This document shows, piece by piece, positions 35,719 through 45,736 of a stretch of 64,000 nucleotides of DNA (the first letter of the stretch is position 1; each line of letters begins with the position of its first letter). Made by a program: the position numbers and the translations under genes. The DNA is taken from NCBI RefSeq assembly GCF_003122325.1, contig NZ_QFBC01000010.1, positions 62,001 to 126,000 of the forward strand, written 5' to 3'. This DNA is from Rhizobium album (lineage in GTDB: Bacteria > Pseudomonadota > Alphaproteobacteria > Rhizobiales > Rhizobiaceae). The notes below the pieces were generated by a model. That model was not told where the DNA came from. It searched no databases and saw nothing but the letters and a program-made list of their open reading frames with translations.

Positions 35719-35976
35719 CCATCTGGTCTGCATCGCGGTCCATCACTCCGCCGCAACGCACGGCCTTGGCGGTTTGCCCCCGTGCGCCAGCCGCTTTCCA
35801 GGCGGGGTTTCCTGTTTTAGCCGCATTGAAAACAAGGCCGCCCACTCCCATTTGCATAGATATTAAGCCGATTGCCTTTTTGCACTGCACAGGTTAGGAA
35901 ACAGCCGCATTTCTTGGGGTATGAGCGGTGTTGCGGGGAGATTATGCCGCACTGCCGCAAAGACGGAGGACCCGGC

Positions 35977-36852
35977 ATGGAGATCATCACCAGCATTGCT
36001 GCGCTGCGCGAACGTCTTGCCATTCATCGGCGCGCCGGGCGGTCGATCGGCCTGGTGCCGACCATGGGTTACCTCCATGTCGGCCACATGCAGCTCGTCG
36101 CCCGCAGCCGCGCCGACAACGACGTCACCGTCGTCTCCATCTTCGTCAATCCGCTGCAGTTCGGCGCCAATGAGGACCTCGCCAAATATCCGCGCGACCT
36201 CGAGCGCGACGCCGCCATGCTGCGCGCCGCCAAGGTGGATTTCCTGTTCGCCCCCGGTGTCGAGGACATGTATCCGCGGCCGATGGAGACGGTGGTCGAC
36301 GTGCCGTCGCTCGGCGCCGAGCTGGAAGGTGCCGTCCGGCCCGGCCATTTCGCCGGCGTCGCCACCGTGGTCACCAAGCTGTTCAACATCGCGCAGCCCG
36401 ACAAGGCCTATTTCGGCGAAAAGGACTACCAGCAGGTCGTCGTCATCCGCCGCATGGTCGAAGACCTGGCGCAGCCGGTGCGCATCGTGCCGGTGCCGAC
36501 GGTGCGCGAGGCCGATGGCCTCGCCTGCTCCTCGCGCAACGTCTACCTGAATGCGCCGGAGCGCGCCGCGGCGGTGATCGTGCCGAAAACGCTGGCGGAG
36601 GCCGAACGTCTCTATCGCAGTGGCCTGCGCGACGTTGCCGCCTTCGAGGATGCGCTCAGGCGTTTCGTCGCCACCGAACCGTTGGCCGATCCCGAAGTCG
36701 TCGCACTGCGCGATCCCGATACGCTGGAAGAAATCGAGACCATCGGCGACCGTCCGGCGCTGGTGCTGCTCTACATCCGCATCGGCAAGACGAAGCTGCT
36801 CGACAATTGCCTGATCGGCAGGTCGCTGGCCGAAACCCACCGGGCCGCCTGA
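35977..36852 (+). CDS. panC: Pantothenate synthetase
   Basis: A 291-aa pantoate-beta-alanine ligase, the last step of pantothenate synthesis. The nucleotidyl-transferase motif is [17 protein letters not shown] near residues 28-44, substrate residues are in [17 protein letters not shown], and [16 protein letters not shown] and [11 protein letters not shown] follow. The ATG at 35977 after a GGAGGA site gives the family start [14 protein letters not shown]. Its stop is one base before the panB ATG, so the two form an operon in the order panC-panB. Confidence 0.95.
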   Translation: MEIITSIAALRERLAIHRRAGRSIGLVPTMGYLHVGHMQLVARSRADNDVTVVSIFVNPLQFGANEDLAKYPRDLERDAAMLRAAKVDFLFAPGVEDMYPRPMETVVDVPSLGAELEGAVRPGHFAGVATVVTKLFNIAQPDKAYFGEKDYQQVVVIRRMVEDLAQPVRIVPVPTVREADGLACSSRNVYLNAPERAAAVIVPKTLAEAERLYRSGLRDVAAFEDALRRFVATEPLADPEVVALRDPDTLEEIETIGDRPALVLLYIRIGKTKLLDNCLIGRSLAETHRAA

Positions 36853-36853
36853 G

Positions 36854-37675
36854 ATGAGCGCCGTCGGAGCCCAGCGGCGCCTCAGCCCCGCCGCCATCAC
36901 CGCCCTGAAGGGCGAGCGTCCCATCGTCTCGCTCACCGCCTACACGACGCCGATCGCCCGGCTGCTCGATCCGCATTGCGACCTGCTGCTGGTCGGCGAT
37001 TCGCTCGGCATGGTGCTCTACGGCCTGGACAGCACCGTTTGCGTCACCATGGAGATGATGATCGCCCACGGCCAGGCGGTTATGCGCGGCGCCAAAAAAT
37101 CCTGCGTCATCGTCGATTTGCCCTTCGGCAGTTACCAGGAATCCAGGGAACAGGCCTTCCGCAATGCCGCGCGCATCCTCAAGGAAACCGGCTGCGACGG
37201 CGTCAAGCTGGAAGGCGGCGAGGAAATGGCCGAAACGGTCGTCTTCCTCACCAGCCGCGGCATTCCGGTCTTCGGCCATGTCGGGCTGATGCCGCAGCAG
37301 GTGAACACGACAGGCGGTTACCGCTCGCTCGGCCGTTCGGACAAGGAGGCGGCCAAGATCCGCCGCGACGCCCGCGCCATCACCGAGGCCGGCGCCTTTG
37401 CCATCGTCATCGAAGGCACGGTCGAACCGCTGGCCCGCGAGATCACCGAAACCATCGCCATCCCGACCATCGGCATCGGCGCCTCGCCGGCCTGCGACGG
37501 GCAGGTGCTTGTCTCCGACGACATGCTTGGCCTGTTCAACGACTTCAAGCCGCGTTTCGTCAAACATTTCGCCGAATTGGCCCCGATCGTCTCGAAGGCC
37601 GCGGAAGAGTATGCCCGCGAGGTCAAGGAGCGCCGCTTCCCGGGGCCGGAGCATACGTTCCAGGTGAAGAAGTAG
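36854..37675 (+). CDS. panB: Ketopantoate hydroxymethyltransferase
   Basis: A 273-aa PanB that makes ketopantoate from ketoisovalerate using methylene-tetrahydrofolate. Motifs are [31 protein letters not shown] in outline (Mg-binding Asp), [24 protein letters not shown] and [13 protein letters not shown] with the catalytic Glu. Its ATG is one base after the panC stop. The C-terminus is the usual FPGPEHTF block. Cytoplasmic decamer in characterised homologues. Confidence 0.95.
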   Translation: MSAVGAQRRLSPAAITALKGERPIVSLTAYTTPIARLLDPHCDLLLVGDSLGMVLYGLDSTVCVTMEMMIAHGQAVMRGAKKSCVIVDLPFGSYQESREQAFRNAARILKETGCDGVKLEGGEEMAETVVFLTSRGIPVFGHVGLMPQQVNTTGGYRSLGRSDKEAAKIRRDARAITEAGAFAIVIEGTVEPLAREITETIAIPTIGIGASPACDGQVLVSDDMLGLFNDFKPRFVKHFAELAPIVSKAAEEYAREVKERRFPGPEHTFQVKK

Positions 37676-37680
37676 GCCGG

Positions 37681-37932
37681 CTACCGCCGCTCCTCCACCG
37701 GCTTTTCGAGCAGATAGACGGCATCCGCCACGTCGTCCATCTTGGCGATGAACGTTTGATGCGCGTCGCGCAATCCCTGATTGTAGTGATAAGGGCCGAT
37801 CAGCTCCGACATGAGATCGAGCAGCAGTTCGGCCGGCAATGCGCCGATCTCCTGGCCGAGTTCGTCGTCGAAATAATCGCGGATGCGCGCGACCAGCAGC
37901 GCTTTCGCCGGCTTGCCAATCTCGACCTTCAT
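37681..37932 (-). CDS. DUF2164-type small protein
   Basis: An 83-aa acidic helical protein matching the DUF2164 pattern: VEIGKPAKALLVARIRDYF, ELGQEIGALPAELLLDLM and GPYHYNQGLRDAH. The ATG at 37932 is chosen because upstream codons lack family likeness. It is convergent with panB, five bases between the stops. No known function; no signal peptide or membrane segment. Confidence 0.75.
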   Translation of the reverse strand: MKVEIGKPAKALLVARIRDYFDDELGQEIGALPAELLLDLMSELIGPYHYNQGLRDAHQTFIAKMDDVADAVYLLEKPVEERR

Positions 37933-38054
37933 GAGCCTCCTCCCCGCGCGGACAGCGCGATGCTTCAATGGAATCAATCGATCCATAAGCCATATTTGAT
38001 TGCGGCAACAAGCGCATCGCATTAAGGCTGCCTGATCTTCAGGGAAAGCGGTTC

Positions 38055-38771
38055 ATGGACAGATCGGAATTTATGGAAGGCCTGCGCGGCGGGTTTCCCG
38101 TCATGGTCTCGGCAGCGCCGTTCGGCGCCCTTTTTGGCGCCGTCGCCGTCGCCAACGGCCAGACGATCGCCGAAGCGACGCTGATGAGCGCCACGGTGTT
38201 TGCCGGCGCCAGCCAGCTCGTCGGCATCGAGCTGTTCGGCCACAAGGTACAGCCCTGGCTGATCGTCCTGTCCGTGCTGGCGGTGAACTTCCGCCATATC
38301 CTCTATTCGGCGGCGATCGCCCGCTTCATCCGGCATTTTTCGCCGCTGGAAAAATTCCTGACCTTTTATGTGCTGACCGATCCGCAATTCGCCCAGACGG
38401 TGCAGCGCGGCGAAACCGGCCGCAAGGTGACCTTCGCCTGGTATGCCGGCTTTGCCGTGATCATCTATTTTCCCTGGCTGGTAATGACGGCGCTCGGCGG
38501 CGTTTCCGGCAGGCTGATCGGCGATCCGAAAATCATCGGCCTCGACGTGCTGCTGCCGATCTATTTCATGGCGCTGGTCATGGGGTTCCGCAGGAAGCCG
38601 AACTTCATCCCCATCGTCGCCGTCAGCGCCATCGCCTCGGTACTGGCGCTGCAATTCGTCGGTTCGCCCTGGCATGTCAGCATCGGCGCCATCGCCGGTA
38701 TCGTGCTTGCCGCCCTGCTGCCCGTCGACAAGCAGGCAGCCGCTGCCCAGTCAGCGGAACAGGAGGCGTAG
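38055..38771 (+). CDS. azlC: AzlC family branched-chain amino acid exporter, large subunit
   Basis: A 238-aa integral membrane protein of the AzlC family. It begins FMEGLRGGFPVMVSAAPFG and contains SATVFAGASQLVGIEL, LAVNFRHILYSAAIARF and several hydrophobic helices. With AzlD it forms a two-component exporter of branched-chain amino acids and similar compounds. azlD follows four bases after the stop, so they form an operon. The substrate here is not shown by sequence. Confidence 0.88.
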   Translation: MDRSEFMEGLRGGFPVMVSAAPFGALFGAVAVANGQTIAEATLMSATVFAGASQLVGIELFGHKVQPWLIVLSVLAVNFRHILYSAAIARFIRHFSPLEKFLTFYVLTDPQFAQTVQRGETGRKVTFAWYAGFAVIIYFPWLVMTALGGVSGRLIGDPKIIGLDVLLPIYFMALVMGFRRKPNFIPIVAVSAIASVLALQFVGSPWHVSIGAIAGIVLAALLPVDKQAAAAQSAEQEA

Positions 38772-38775
38772 GCCG

Positions 38776-39087
38776 ATGGAAAACCTGTTCAACAGCGACA
38801 TGGTCATCCTCATCCTGCTCTGCGCCGTCGCCACCTTCGCGACGCGCATCGGCGGCTATGTGCTGATCACCCGGCTGAAAAGCATCCCGCCACGGCTCGA
38901 CGCCGCCCTGAACGCCGTCCCCGCCGCCGTGCTGACCACGCTCGTGGCGCCGGCGTTTTTCGCCGGCGGCATCGAAGTCAAGGTGGCGATGGCCGTCGCC
39001 CTGGTGATCGGCCTGCGATTCTCGGCCATGCCGATGCTGGCCATTGGCTGGCTGGTCGTCATGGGGTTCCGTCACATCCTCAATTGA
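38776..39087 (+). CDS. azlD: AzlD family transporter, small subunit
   Basis: A 103-aa membrane protein with about four hydrophobic segments: MVILILLCAVATFATRIGGY, LNAVPAAVLTTLVAPAFF, VAMAVALVIGLRFS and MLAIGWLVVMGFRHIL. This is the AzlD pattern. The start ATG is at 38776 after GGAGG. Its end overlaps by 8 bases the convergent end of the aminopeptidase P gene (39080). Confidence 0.87.
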   Translation: MENLFNSDMVILILLCAVATFATRIGGYVLITRLKSIPPRLDAALNAVPAAVLTTLVAPAFFAGGIEVKVAMAVALVIGLRFSAMPMLAIGWLVVMGFRHILN

Positions 39088-40912
39088 GCGGCCGGGTCGC
39101 CTGCTGCAGCCAGCTGCGCACCGCGTGATCCTCGATCAGCGGCGACAACGTTTCATGCGTCTTCGCATGGTAGGCATCGATCCAGTGCACTTCGTCGAAG
39201 GTCAAAAGCTCCCGCAGGATGAGATTGCGGTCGATGGGGCAATAGGTCAACGTCTCGAAGCCCAGCATCGGCTGGTCGCCGCCATCGACATCTTCCGCCT
39301 CGCGCACATAGATCAGGTTCTCGATGCGGATGCCGAAACTGCCGGGGCGGTAATAACCGGGCTCGTTGGAAAGGATCATCCCGGGCAGCAGTTCCTGCGT
39401 CGAAAGCCGCGAGATGCGCTGGGGCCCCTCATGCACCGAGAGATAGGAGCCGACGCCGTGGCCGGTGCCATGGGCGAAATCCGCTCCGGCCTTCCACAGG
39501 TTGATGCGGGCGAGCGGATCGAGGTCGCAGCCGCGCGTTCCCTTGGGAAAGCGGGCTGTCGAAATGGCGATCATGCCCTTCAGCACCAGCGTGAAGAAGC
39601 GCTTGCGCTCGTGATCGACGGCGCCGATAGCCACGGTGCGGGTGATGTCGGTCGTGCCGTTGATGTATTGCGCGCCGGAATCGATCAGGAAAAGCTCGCC
39701 GGGCGCGATGAAGCGGTCAGTATCGACGGTGACGCGGTAATGCATGATCGCCGCATGCTCGCCGGCGCCGGCGATCGTATCGAAAGAAATGTCCTTCAGC
39801 GGATTCTGCATCGCCTGGCCGACGCGGCCTCGCACCTCTTCCAGCTTCTTCGTCGCATCGATCTCGGTGATCGTGCCGGGCTTGGTATCCTCCAGCCAGG
39901 CGAGGAACTCGACCATCGCCGCGCCGTCCTGCACATGCGCCGCCGCCGAACCGTTGAGCTCCACAAGGTTCTTGCAGGCGCGCGGCAGCTTGGCCGGATC
40001 GTTGCCTTCGACCACCTCGCCGCCCTTGGCGCGGATCAGTTCAGCCAAAGCGAAAGGCGTCAGGTCGGGATCGACGAGGATGCGGGCACCGTCGGCCGCA
40101 ACGGCAGCGAGACGTTTTTCCAGCGTATCCGGCGCCACCTGATGGCTGAGCTGCGCGAGATAGGCTTCCGCCTCGATATTGGTCTTGCGCTTATCGAGGA
40201 AAAGTTCGGGCTTGCCGTCGGCATGGATGATGGCGCGCGCCAGCGGATGCGGCGTATGCGGCACGTCCTTGCCGCGGATGTTGAAGATCCAGGCAACCGA
40301 CGACGGATCGGTGATCAGCGCTGCCGCAAGATTCTTCTGCTTGAGGTCATGGGCAATGGCGCCGATCTTTTCGGCCGCCAGCACGCCGGACTCGCCGAGA
40401 TTCTGGATCGTCACCGCTCCCAGCGGTTCGGCCGGACGCGAGACCCACAGGCGATCGAGCGGATTGTATTTCAGGAAGACGAGCGCGCCACCGATATCGT
40501 CGAGCGCTTTTTCCAGGCGCCGCACTTCGGCGCCGGTGTGCAGCCACGGATCGATGCCCAGCCGGAATCCCTTGGGAGCATGCTTCTTGATCCAGAGATG
40601 CGGCGGCTCGCCGACCAGGTCCCCGCCAGTGAACACCGCGCCGTCCACCTGTTCGGCGAGCTGGGTGACATAACGACCGTCGACGAAAACCACCGCCTGC
40701 CCGCGGCCGATCAGCGCCACGCCCGCCGATCCGGTGAAACCCGTCAGCCAGGACAGGCGCTCGGACGACGCCGGCACATATTCGCCCTGATATTCATCGG
40801 CACGCGGCACCAGGAAAGCGTCGATGCCGAGTTCGTCGAAGGTGGCGCGCAAAGCCTCCACCCGCTCGCGACCGAACTGGGGCGTGGATGTGACCTCGAA
40901 AGACTGAAACAT
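39080..40912 (-). CDS. pepP: Xaa-Pro aminopeptidase (aminopeptidase P), M24B
   Basis: A 610-aa metallopeptidase that removes N-terminal residues before proline. It has two N-terminal creatinase-like domains (ITGFTGSAG-type block: SWLTGFTGSAGVALIG) and a C-terminal pita-bread domain. The metal ligands are visible: FLIDSGAQYINGTTDITRT (two Asp), AHGTGHGVGSYLSVHEG (His), LSNEPGYYRPG and GIRIENLIYV (Glu). The three-domain length resembles the APP1/XPNPEP1 group rather than the 440-aa E. coli PepP. The start is the ATG at 40912; an upstream frame to 40987 is not supported. A probable sRNA gene lies upstream, divergent. Confidence 0.9.
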   Translation of the reverse strand: MFQSFEVTSTPQFGRERVEALRATFDELGIDAFLVPRADEYQGEYVPASSERLSWLTGFTGSAGVALIGRGQAVVFVDGRYVTQLAEQVDGAVFTGGDLVGEPPHLWIKKHAPKGFRLGIDPWLHTGAEVRRLEKALDDIGGALVFLKYNPLDRLWVSRPAEPLGAVTIQNLGESGVLAAEKIGAIAHDLKQKNLAAALITDPSSVAWIFNIRGKDVPHTPHPLARAIIHADGKPELFLDKRKTNIEAEAYLAQLSHQVAPDTLEKRLAAVAADGARILVDPDLTPFALAELIRAKGGEVVEGNDPAKLPRACKNLVELNGSAAAHVQDGAAMVEFLAWLEDTKPGTITEIDATKKLEEVRGRVGQAMQNPLKDISFDTIAGAGEHAAIMHYRVTVDTDRFIAPGELFLIDSGAQYINGTTDITRTVAIGAVDHERKRFFTLVLKGMIAISTARFPKGTRGCDLDPLARINLWKAGADFAHGTGHGVGSYLSVHEGPQRISRLSTQELLPGMILSNEPGYYRPGSFGIRIENLIYVREAEDVDGGDQPMLGFETLTYCPIDRNLILRELLTFDEVHWIDAYHAKTHETLSPLIEDHAVRSWLQQATRPLN

Positions 40913-41106
40913 GGCGGCTTTCCAATTGTGCTGAACGATTCCAAACCGCAGCATACTATCCGGCCGAAGCAAGGGCGGAAAGGCCAAATGACCGCCACCG
41001 CCGGCATAGGCATATCAGCAGGCGCTGCATTACATATGCAACAGACGCATGGCATCCATGTGGGATTGCCTCTGGGCAGACAAAAAAATCTGAGTATAGT
41101 GCGCGG

Positions 41107-41321
41107 CAACGAAAGGGGTTCGAACGAACCTCATTCGAAAAAAAGCGAAAGAGCTACGCGCCCTGAGCGAAATATCCGGTCGGTCACTCCTCCTCCCTCC
41201 TCCGATCGGGTATTCAGGGTGCTAGATGTCCGCTCGAGCATCTCCTCCTCTAAGGCTCGCGGACGACGATCAGGTCAGACTGATCGGCAGGCGGTGCCAC
41301 TGGCACCGCCTTTTGCTTTTT
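41107..41321 (+). ncRNA. Probable trans-acting sRNA with two anti-Shine-Dalgarno hairpin loops
   Basis: A TATAGT -10-like box at 41095-41100 precedes a stretch with no coding frame but strong structure. A 5' hairpin is GGTTC-GAAC-GAACC. Hairpin 1 is closed by CCCTGA (41161) and TCAGGG (41214), with the loop ACTCCTCCTCCCTCC. Hairpin 2 is closed by GTCCGC (41228) and GCGGAC (41259), with the loop ATCTCCTCCTCT. An intrinsic terminator follows. Exposed CCUCC loops are the hallmark of alphaproteobacterial sRNAs that block ribosome-binding sites (the cuckoo/alpha-r14 type). From memory, an sRNA family called alpha-r45 lies between aminopeptidase P and prmA, which is this location. The 5' end is approximate. 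Confidence 0.7.
41290..41321 (+). terminator. Rho-independent terminator of the sRNA
   Basis: A perfect 9-bp stem GGCGGTGCC-ACT-GGCACCGCC followed by TTTTGCTTTTT. The T run is on the plus strand only, so it terminates transcription towards prmA and serves the sRNA rather than the minus-strand genes. Confidence 0.88.
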
Positions 41322-41341
41322 CAGGCTCCCTGAAACCCCTG

Positions 41342-42220
41342 TCACCCGGCCCGATCGAGATGGATGGTCACCCAGCCGTTGCGCCAGATGGTGCGGACAT
41401 GGCGGAGATGTTCGCCGTTATAGGCGGCCAGAACCTTCCAGCGTTGCGCCGCCAGAATCCCCGACAGGATCACCGAACCGCCCGGCGCCAGATGGGCGGC
41501 AAGCTGCGGCGCCATCCTGATCAGCGGCCGCGCCAGGATGTTGGCGATGATCAGGTCGAACGGGCCGTGGCGGCGAAAGGCATCCGAATGGAAACCCGGC
41601 GCTGTTTCGGTGGTGATGCCGTTGGCGATGCCGTTGCGGCGCACGTTCTCTCGGGCGACGCGGGTGGCGATGGGATCGATGTCGGTCGCCAGCACCGGAA
41701 TGTGCCGGAGCTTGCGCACCGCAATGGCGAGCACGCCGCTGCCAGTGCCGAGATCGAGCGCATTGCGCACCGTGCGGGCGCGCATCACCGTCTCGATCAC
41801 CTCCAGGCAGCCGGCCGTCGTGCCGTGATGGCCGGTGCCGAAAGCCTGGCCGGCATCAATCTCGATGCCGATGTCGTTGATGGAAACCTTGTCGCGGTCA
41901 TGCGAGCCGTGCACGAGGAAACGCCCTGCCCTTACCGGTTTCAGGCCTTCCAGCGACTTCGCCACCCAGTCGATGTCGGGGATGACTTCGCGCATGATCG
42001 ACAGGTCGGCAAAACTGCCCGCCACCATGGCGTCCAGCCGGGCGCGGACATCGGCCTCCTCATCCAGCATCATATAGATGGAGGCTTCCCAGATATCGCG
42101 CTTCTCGTCGATTTCCGTCGTGGCGATCGCCAGATCTTCCTCGCCGAAAACCTCGCTCATAAGGTCGAGGACCTCTCCGGCCCGCTTTTCGGTCGTCGTA
42201 ACGTAGAGGCGAATATCCAC
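41342..42220 (-). CDS. prmA: Ribosomal protein L11 methyltransferase
   Basis: A 292-aa SAM-dependent methyltransferase. Motifs are FGTGHHGTTAGCLE, the SAM-binding NALDLGTGSGVLAIAVRKL and the NPPY-type FDLIIANILARPL followed by LAPGGSVILSGIL. PrmA trimethylates ribosomal protein L11. The start codon is GTG at 42220. The N-terminal substrate domain is the short alphaproteobacterial kind. It stands alone, convergent with the sRNA. Confidence 0.93.
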   Translation of the reverse strand: MDIRLYVTTTEKRAGEVLDLMSEVFGEEDLAIATTEIDEKRDIWEASIYMMLDEEADVRARLDAMVAGSFADLSIMREVIPDIDWVAKSLEGLKPVRAGRFLVHGSHDRDKVSINDIGIEIDAGQAFGTGHHGTTAGCLEVIETVMRARTVRNALDLGTGSGVLAIAVRKLRHIPVLATDIDPIATRVARENVRRNGIANGITTETAPGFHSDAFRRHGPFDLIIANILARPLIRMAPQLAAHLAPGGSVILSGILAAQRWKVLAAYNGEHLRHVRTIWRNGWVTIHLDRAG

Positions 42221-42363
42221 GGCGGTCGGTCACTTTCTCGGATTTGCGATCTTCACCGCCGTCTTTAGCGGCAAACGCCCCCCGACCGCAATCGCGGTCC
42301 AGAGCATTTTGTTCTACGCAATTCCGGACGCAAAACCGCTGCGCATTTTTGCTGGACCTTGCC

Positions 42364-42966
42364 CTATCCCTTCGCGGCAAGGTTCTCCAGCTTCTTCACC
42401 GCCGTATCGGGATTTTCCTGATAGGCGATGGTGCCGGAGAATCGACCCTGCGAATCGAGCAGGAAGACGGAGGCCGTGTGGTCCATGGTGTAGTCGCCGT
42501 TCGGATCCTTCTCGTCGAGCGGCACCTTCTTGGCATAGACCCGGAAACCCTTGATCACCTCGGCGATCTTGTCCGGCGAACCGGAGATCCCCTTGATACG
42601 GCCGGACACGTTTGAAATGTACTGGCCGAGAAGTTCCGGCGTGTCGCGCTCCGGATCGACGGTGATGAAGTAGGCCTGCAGCTTCGTTCCATCCGGATCG
42701 ACCTTGGCCAGCCAACCGTCCAGTTCGTAAAGCGTCGTCGGGCAGACTTCAGGGCAATGGGTGAAGCCGAAGAACAGAGCGGTCGGCTTGCCGCGCAACG
42801 CCTGCTCGGTGATCGGCTGGCCATCTTGGGCGACGAGCTGGAACGGCACGCCGAACGGGCCGTCCGCCAGTTCCTGCTTCGAGCGCGTCATTTCCAGCGT
42901 CAGCCAGCCGAGCACGCCGGCAAGCACCACGACAGCGGCCCAAAGGATAATGCGTACGGTTTTCAT
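42364..42966 (-). CDS. SCO1/SenC copper chaperone-like protein
   Basis: A 200-aa thioredoxin-fold protein anchored by one N-terminal helix (IILWAAVVVLAGVLGWLTL). The copper site is visible: FFGFTHCPEVCPTTL supplies the CxxxC pair, and DYTMDHTASVFLLD the histidine. SCO proteins deliver copper or reduce the CuA site of cytochrome c oxidase. The ATG at 42966 gives the anchor at the very N-terminus. No oxidase genes are adjacent, so it works at a distance. Confidence 0.9.
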   Translation of the reverse strand: MKTVRIILWAAVVVLAGVLGWLTLEMTRSKQELADGPFGVPFQLVAQDGQPITEQALRGKPTALFFGFTHCPEVCPTTLYELDGWLAKVDPDGTKLQAYFITVDPERDTPELLGQYISNVSGRIKGISGSPDKIAEVIKGFRVYAKKVPLDEKDPNGDYTMDHTASVFLLDSQGRFSGTIAYQENPDTAVKKLENLAAKG

Positions 42967-43301
42967 GCCAATCCCCGCGATCACGGCGCCCAGATGCGCC
43001 CTTTGCCGCCAGATATCGCGTCTCCCGCCGGGAGGCAAATCAAGTTCCGCGTTATCTGCCGGCCCGCGCGGATTTGTCTCGATTGCATCATCCAGCAAGT
43101 AAACATGCGTCATCTGCAGACATTCCGGCTGCCGGTGCGAATATCGTTAGCGAAGGTTTAAGCAATTTTTGAGAATTTTGGAGTGCGTTAGCGGTCTTCC
43201 AACTGCCTGACATGATGTCTGCCGGCTGTTGCCGGCCTCCGCATGGGTGAATTCGGGGTTGCGGAAGAGCGGTGTACGGTGCCGCGGGGGCAAGACAACA
43301 C
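42967..43301. other. Intergenic region between SCO1 gene and chemoreceptor gene
   Basis: About 335 bases holding two divergent upstream regions. A hairpin, GCCGG-CTGTT-GCCGGC-like, lies near 43219. No gene or clear promoter hexamers were recognised. Confidence 0.4.
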
Positions 43302-45269
43302 ATGTCGACGAGCAGCATTGAAAAAACATTGTCCGTGCGCCAGCGCCTGTTGTCGCTCAGCGTCGCGGCGATCATCGGCTTCGGCTCCGTGATTGTTGTC
43401 GGCTGGTATCAGAACAGCCAGGTCAACACCGCCCTCGACCGCGCCAACACCATCCAGACCAGCGTCGGCATCGTCAACGAAATGCGGACCGCCAATCTCG
43501 AGCTCGTGCTGGCGGCGATGGACACGATCATAGACCGCGACGAGAAGACGATCCAGCCCGAACGGATGCAGACCATCCAGGCCTCGATCAGCACCCTTTC
43601 CGACGGTCGGCAGATCCTGCGCGATCTCGCAGCAGACCTCGGCGCGGAAGCGCTCGTCGGCACCTACGAAGCCGATCTCAAGCAATTGCAACAGGCCATC
43701 GCCGTCGATCTGAAATCCATGGTCGAGAAGGGCGCGCCCGTCGAGGAATATGGCAAGCTCGATGACGCAGTCGACGGCGCCGGCGCGCGCATGGGCGCGG
43801 TTCTGAAAACCCTGTCCACCGACGGCGGCAAGCTGGTGGTGAAAAGTGTCGCCGACGCCGAGGCGATCTCGAGTTCGGCGCTGCTTTATCAGCTGGCCTT
43901 CGGCCTCATCGCCCTGCTGACCATGACGGCGCTGCAGAAATACCATGGCGGATCGCTGCGCCGCGGCATCTCCGCCGTCCGCCAGAGCATGCAGCAGATC
44001 GTCGATGGCGACACGACGAGGCCGGTCTCCGAAACCAGCCGCGGCGACGAAATCGGCGACATGGCGCGCGCCACGGAAGTCTTCCGCCTGGCAGCCGTCG
44101 AGAAGCTGTCGCTGGAGCAGCAGGCGGACAACAATCGCCGCCGCGACGAAAGCGAGCAGAAAATCCGCGATGCCGAACGGCGTGCCGAAGAAAAGGCCAT
44201 CAAGGCGGTCGTCGATGCGCTGGCGAATGCGCTGAACCGTCTTTCCGAAGGCGATGTCACCGTCAGCATCGACAATCCGTTCCGCACCGATTTCGAACAG
44301 CTGCGCGCCGACTTCAACCGGACGACCGCGCGGCTTCGCCAGGTGCTGATCGAAATCCGCGAAAACGGCACCTCGATCGAGGCAAACAGCCGTCAGATGC
44401 GTGTCTCCGCCGACGATCTCGCCCGCCGCACGGAGCAGCAGGCCGCATCCCTGGAGGAAACCTCGGCCGCGCTCGACCAGATCACCGCCACCGTCCGCAG
44501 CGCCACGGTTCGCGCCGAAGAGGCGAGCCACATGGTAGACGAGATCAAGCGCGATTCGGAAAAGTCCGACAAGATCGTCAGCGACGCGATGGCGGCCATG
44601 GAGCGCATCGAGGATGCCTCGCGGGAAATCGGCAAGATCATCAACGTCATCGACGAAATCGCCTTCCAGACCAATCTTCTCGCCCTCAATGCCGGTGTCG
44701 AGGCCGCCCGCGCCGGCGAAGCCGGCAAGGGTTTCGCCGTCGTCGCCCAGGAAGTGCGTGAACTCGCCGGCCGCGCCGCAACGGCTGCCAAGGACATCAA
44801 GACGCTGGTCGGCAAATCCAGCACCGAAGTCAACAGCGGCGTGCAGCTGGTCACTGCCACCGGCGAATCCCTGAACAAGATGGGCGAGAACGTGCTGCGC
44901 ATCAACGACCACGTGCAGTCGATCGTCACTTCCGCGCGCGAGCAGTCCGTCGGGCTTTCGGAAATCAACACCGCCGTCAGCCAGATGGACCAGGCGACGC
45001 AGAAGAATGCCGCCATGGTCGAAGAGACCAACGCCGCCAGCCACACCCTGGCCAGCGATGCGGAAAACCTGGCCCACCTGATCGGCCAGTTCAATATCGG
45101 CGGCGGAGCTTCCTCCGCACAGATGCCGCGACCGGCCACCGCCGCCTCGCGTCCGACACCGTCCCCCGCAAAGGCCCTGCTCAACAGGGTTGCGGGGACT
45201 TTCAGCAACGGCAATGCCGCCCGCAAGCCCGCGCCTGCGGCGGTCAGCGAAGAATGGGAAGAGTTCTGA
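43302..45269 (+). CDS. Methyl-accepting chemotaxis protein
   Basis: A 655-aa chemoreceptor. TM1 is about residues 17-37 ([18 protein letters not shown]) and TM2 about 195-215 ([19 protein letters not shown]), enclosing a helical periplasmic sensor. HAMP segments follow, then the signalling hairpin with its tip [28 protein letters not shown] in outline and [17 protein letters not shown]. The C-terminus ends EEWEEF, resembling the CheR-tethering pentapeptide (NWETF type). The ATG at 43302 is preferred over 43272 as it starts directly before the first helix. The ligand is unknown. cheW follows immediately. Confidence 0.93.
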   Translation: MSTSSIEKTLSVRQRLLSLSVAAIIGFGSVIVVGWYQNSQVNTALDRANTIQTSVGIVNEMRTANLELVLAAMDTIIDRDEKTIQPERMQTIQASISTLSDGRQILRDLAADLGAEALVGTYEADLKQLQQAIAVDLKSMVEKGAPVEEYGKLDDAVDGAGARMGAVLKTLSTDGGKLVVKSVADAEAISSSALLYQLAFGLIALLTMTALQKYHGGSLRRGISAVRQSMQQIVDGDTTRPVSETSRGDEIGDMARATEVFRLAAVEKLSLEQQADNNRRRDESEQKIRDAERRAEEKAIKAVVDALANALNRLSEGDVTVSIDNPFRTDFEQLRADFNRTTARLRQVLIEIRENGTSIEANSRQMRVSADDLARRTEQQAASLEETSAALDQITATVRSATVRAEEASHMVDEIKRDSEKSDKIVSDAMAAMERIEDASREIGKIINVIDEIAFQTNLLALNAGVEAARAGEAGKGFAVVAQEVRELAGRAATAAKDIKTLVGKSSTEVNSGVQLVTATGESLNKMGENVLRINDHVQSIVTSAREQSVGLSEINTAVSQMDQATQKNAAMVEETNAASHTLASDAENLAHLIGQFNIGGGASSAQMPRPATAASRPTPSPAKALLNRVAGTFSNGNAARKPAPAAVSEEWEEF

Positions 45270-45271
45270 TC

Positions 45272-45736
45272 ATGTCCAACGCCATCAAGCAGTCGGGAGC
45301 CTATCTCGAAATCGTATCGTTCCACCTCGGCGACCAGGAATTCTGCATCGACATCATGGCCATCCGCGAGATCCGCGGCTGGGCACCGGTGACGCCGATG
45401 CCGCATACCCCGCCCTACGTGCTCGGCCTCATCAACCTGCGCGGCGCGGTGATCCCGGTCATCGACATGGCCTGCCGCCTCGGCATGAAGATGACCGAGC
45501 CGTCCGAGCGCTCGGCGATCATCGTCACCGACATCGCCGGCAAGCTCGTCGGCCTGCTGGTCGAACAGGTCTCCGACATGATGACCATCCGCAGCGAAGA
45601 CCTGCAGCCGGCGCCGGAAATCATTCCGGAAGCCCAGCGCGCCTTCTGCCGCGGCATCGTCGCCCTGGAAAAGACCATGGTCTGCTTCCTCAACCTCGAC
45701 ACGGTCATCGCCGACGAGCTGGCGCAAGCCGCTTAA
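45272..45736 (+). CDS. cheW: Chemotaxis coupling protein CheW
   Basis: A 154-aa CheW that links receptors to the CheA kinase. Blocks are IVSFHLGDQEFCIDIMAIREI, YVLGLINLRGAVIPVIDMACRLG and GLLVEQVSDMM. The ATG at 45272 follows the chemoreceptor stop by two bases. No cheA, cheY or cheR is in the window, so this receptor-cheW pair must feed a system encoded elsewhere. Confidence 0.94.
   Translation: MSNAIKQSGAYLEIVSFHLGDQEFCIDIMAIREIRGWAPVTPMPHTPPYVLGLINLRGAVIPVIDMACRLGMKMTEPSERSAIIVTDIAGKLVGLLVEQVSDMMTIRSEDLQPAPEIIPEAQRAFCRGIVALEKTMVCFLNLDTVIADELAQAA

Noticed and set aside
39044-42268. A 1074-codon plus-strand open frame spanning pepP, the sRNA region and prmA in antisense
   Set aside because: Crosses gene boundaries and a terminator, and has the composition of a shadow frame.
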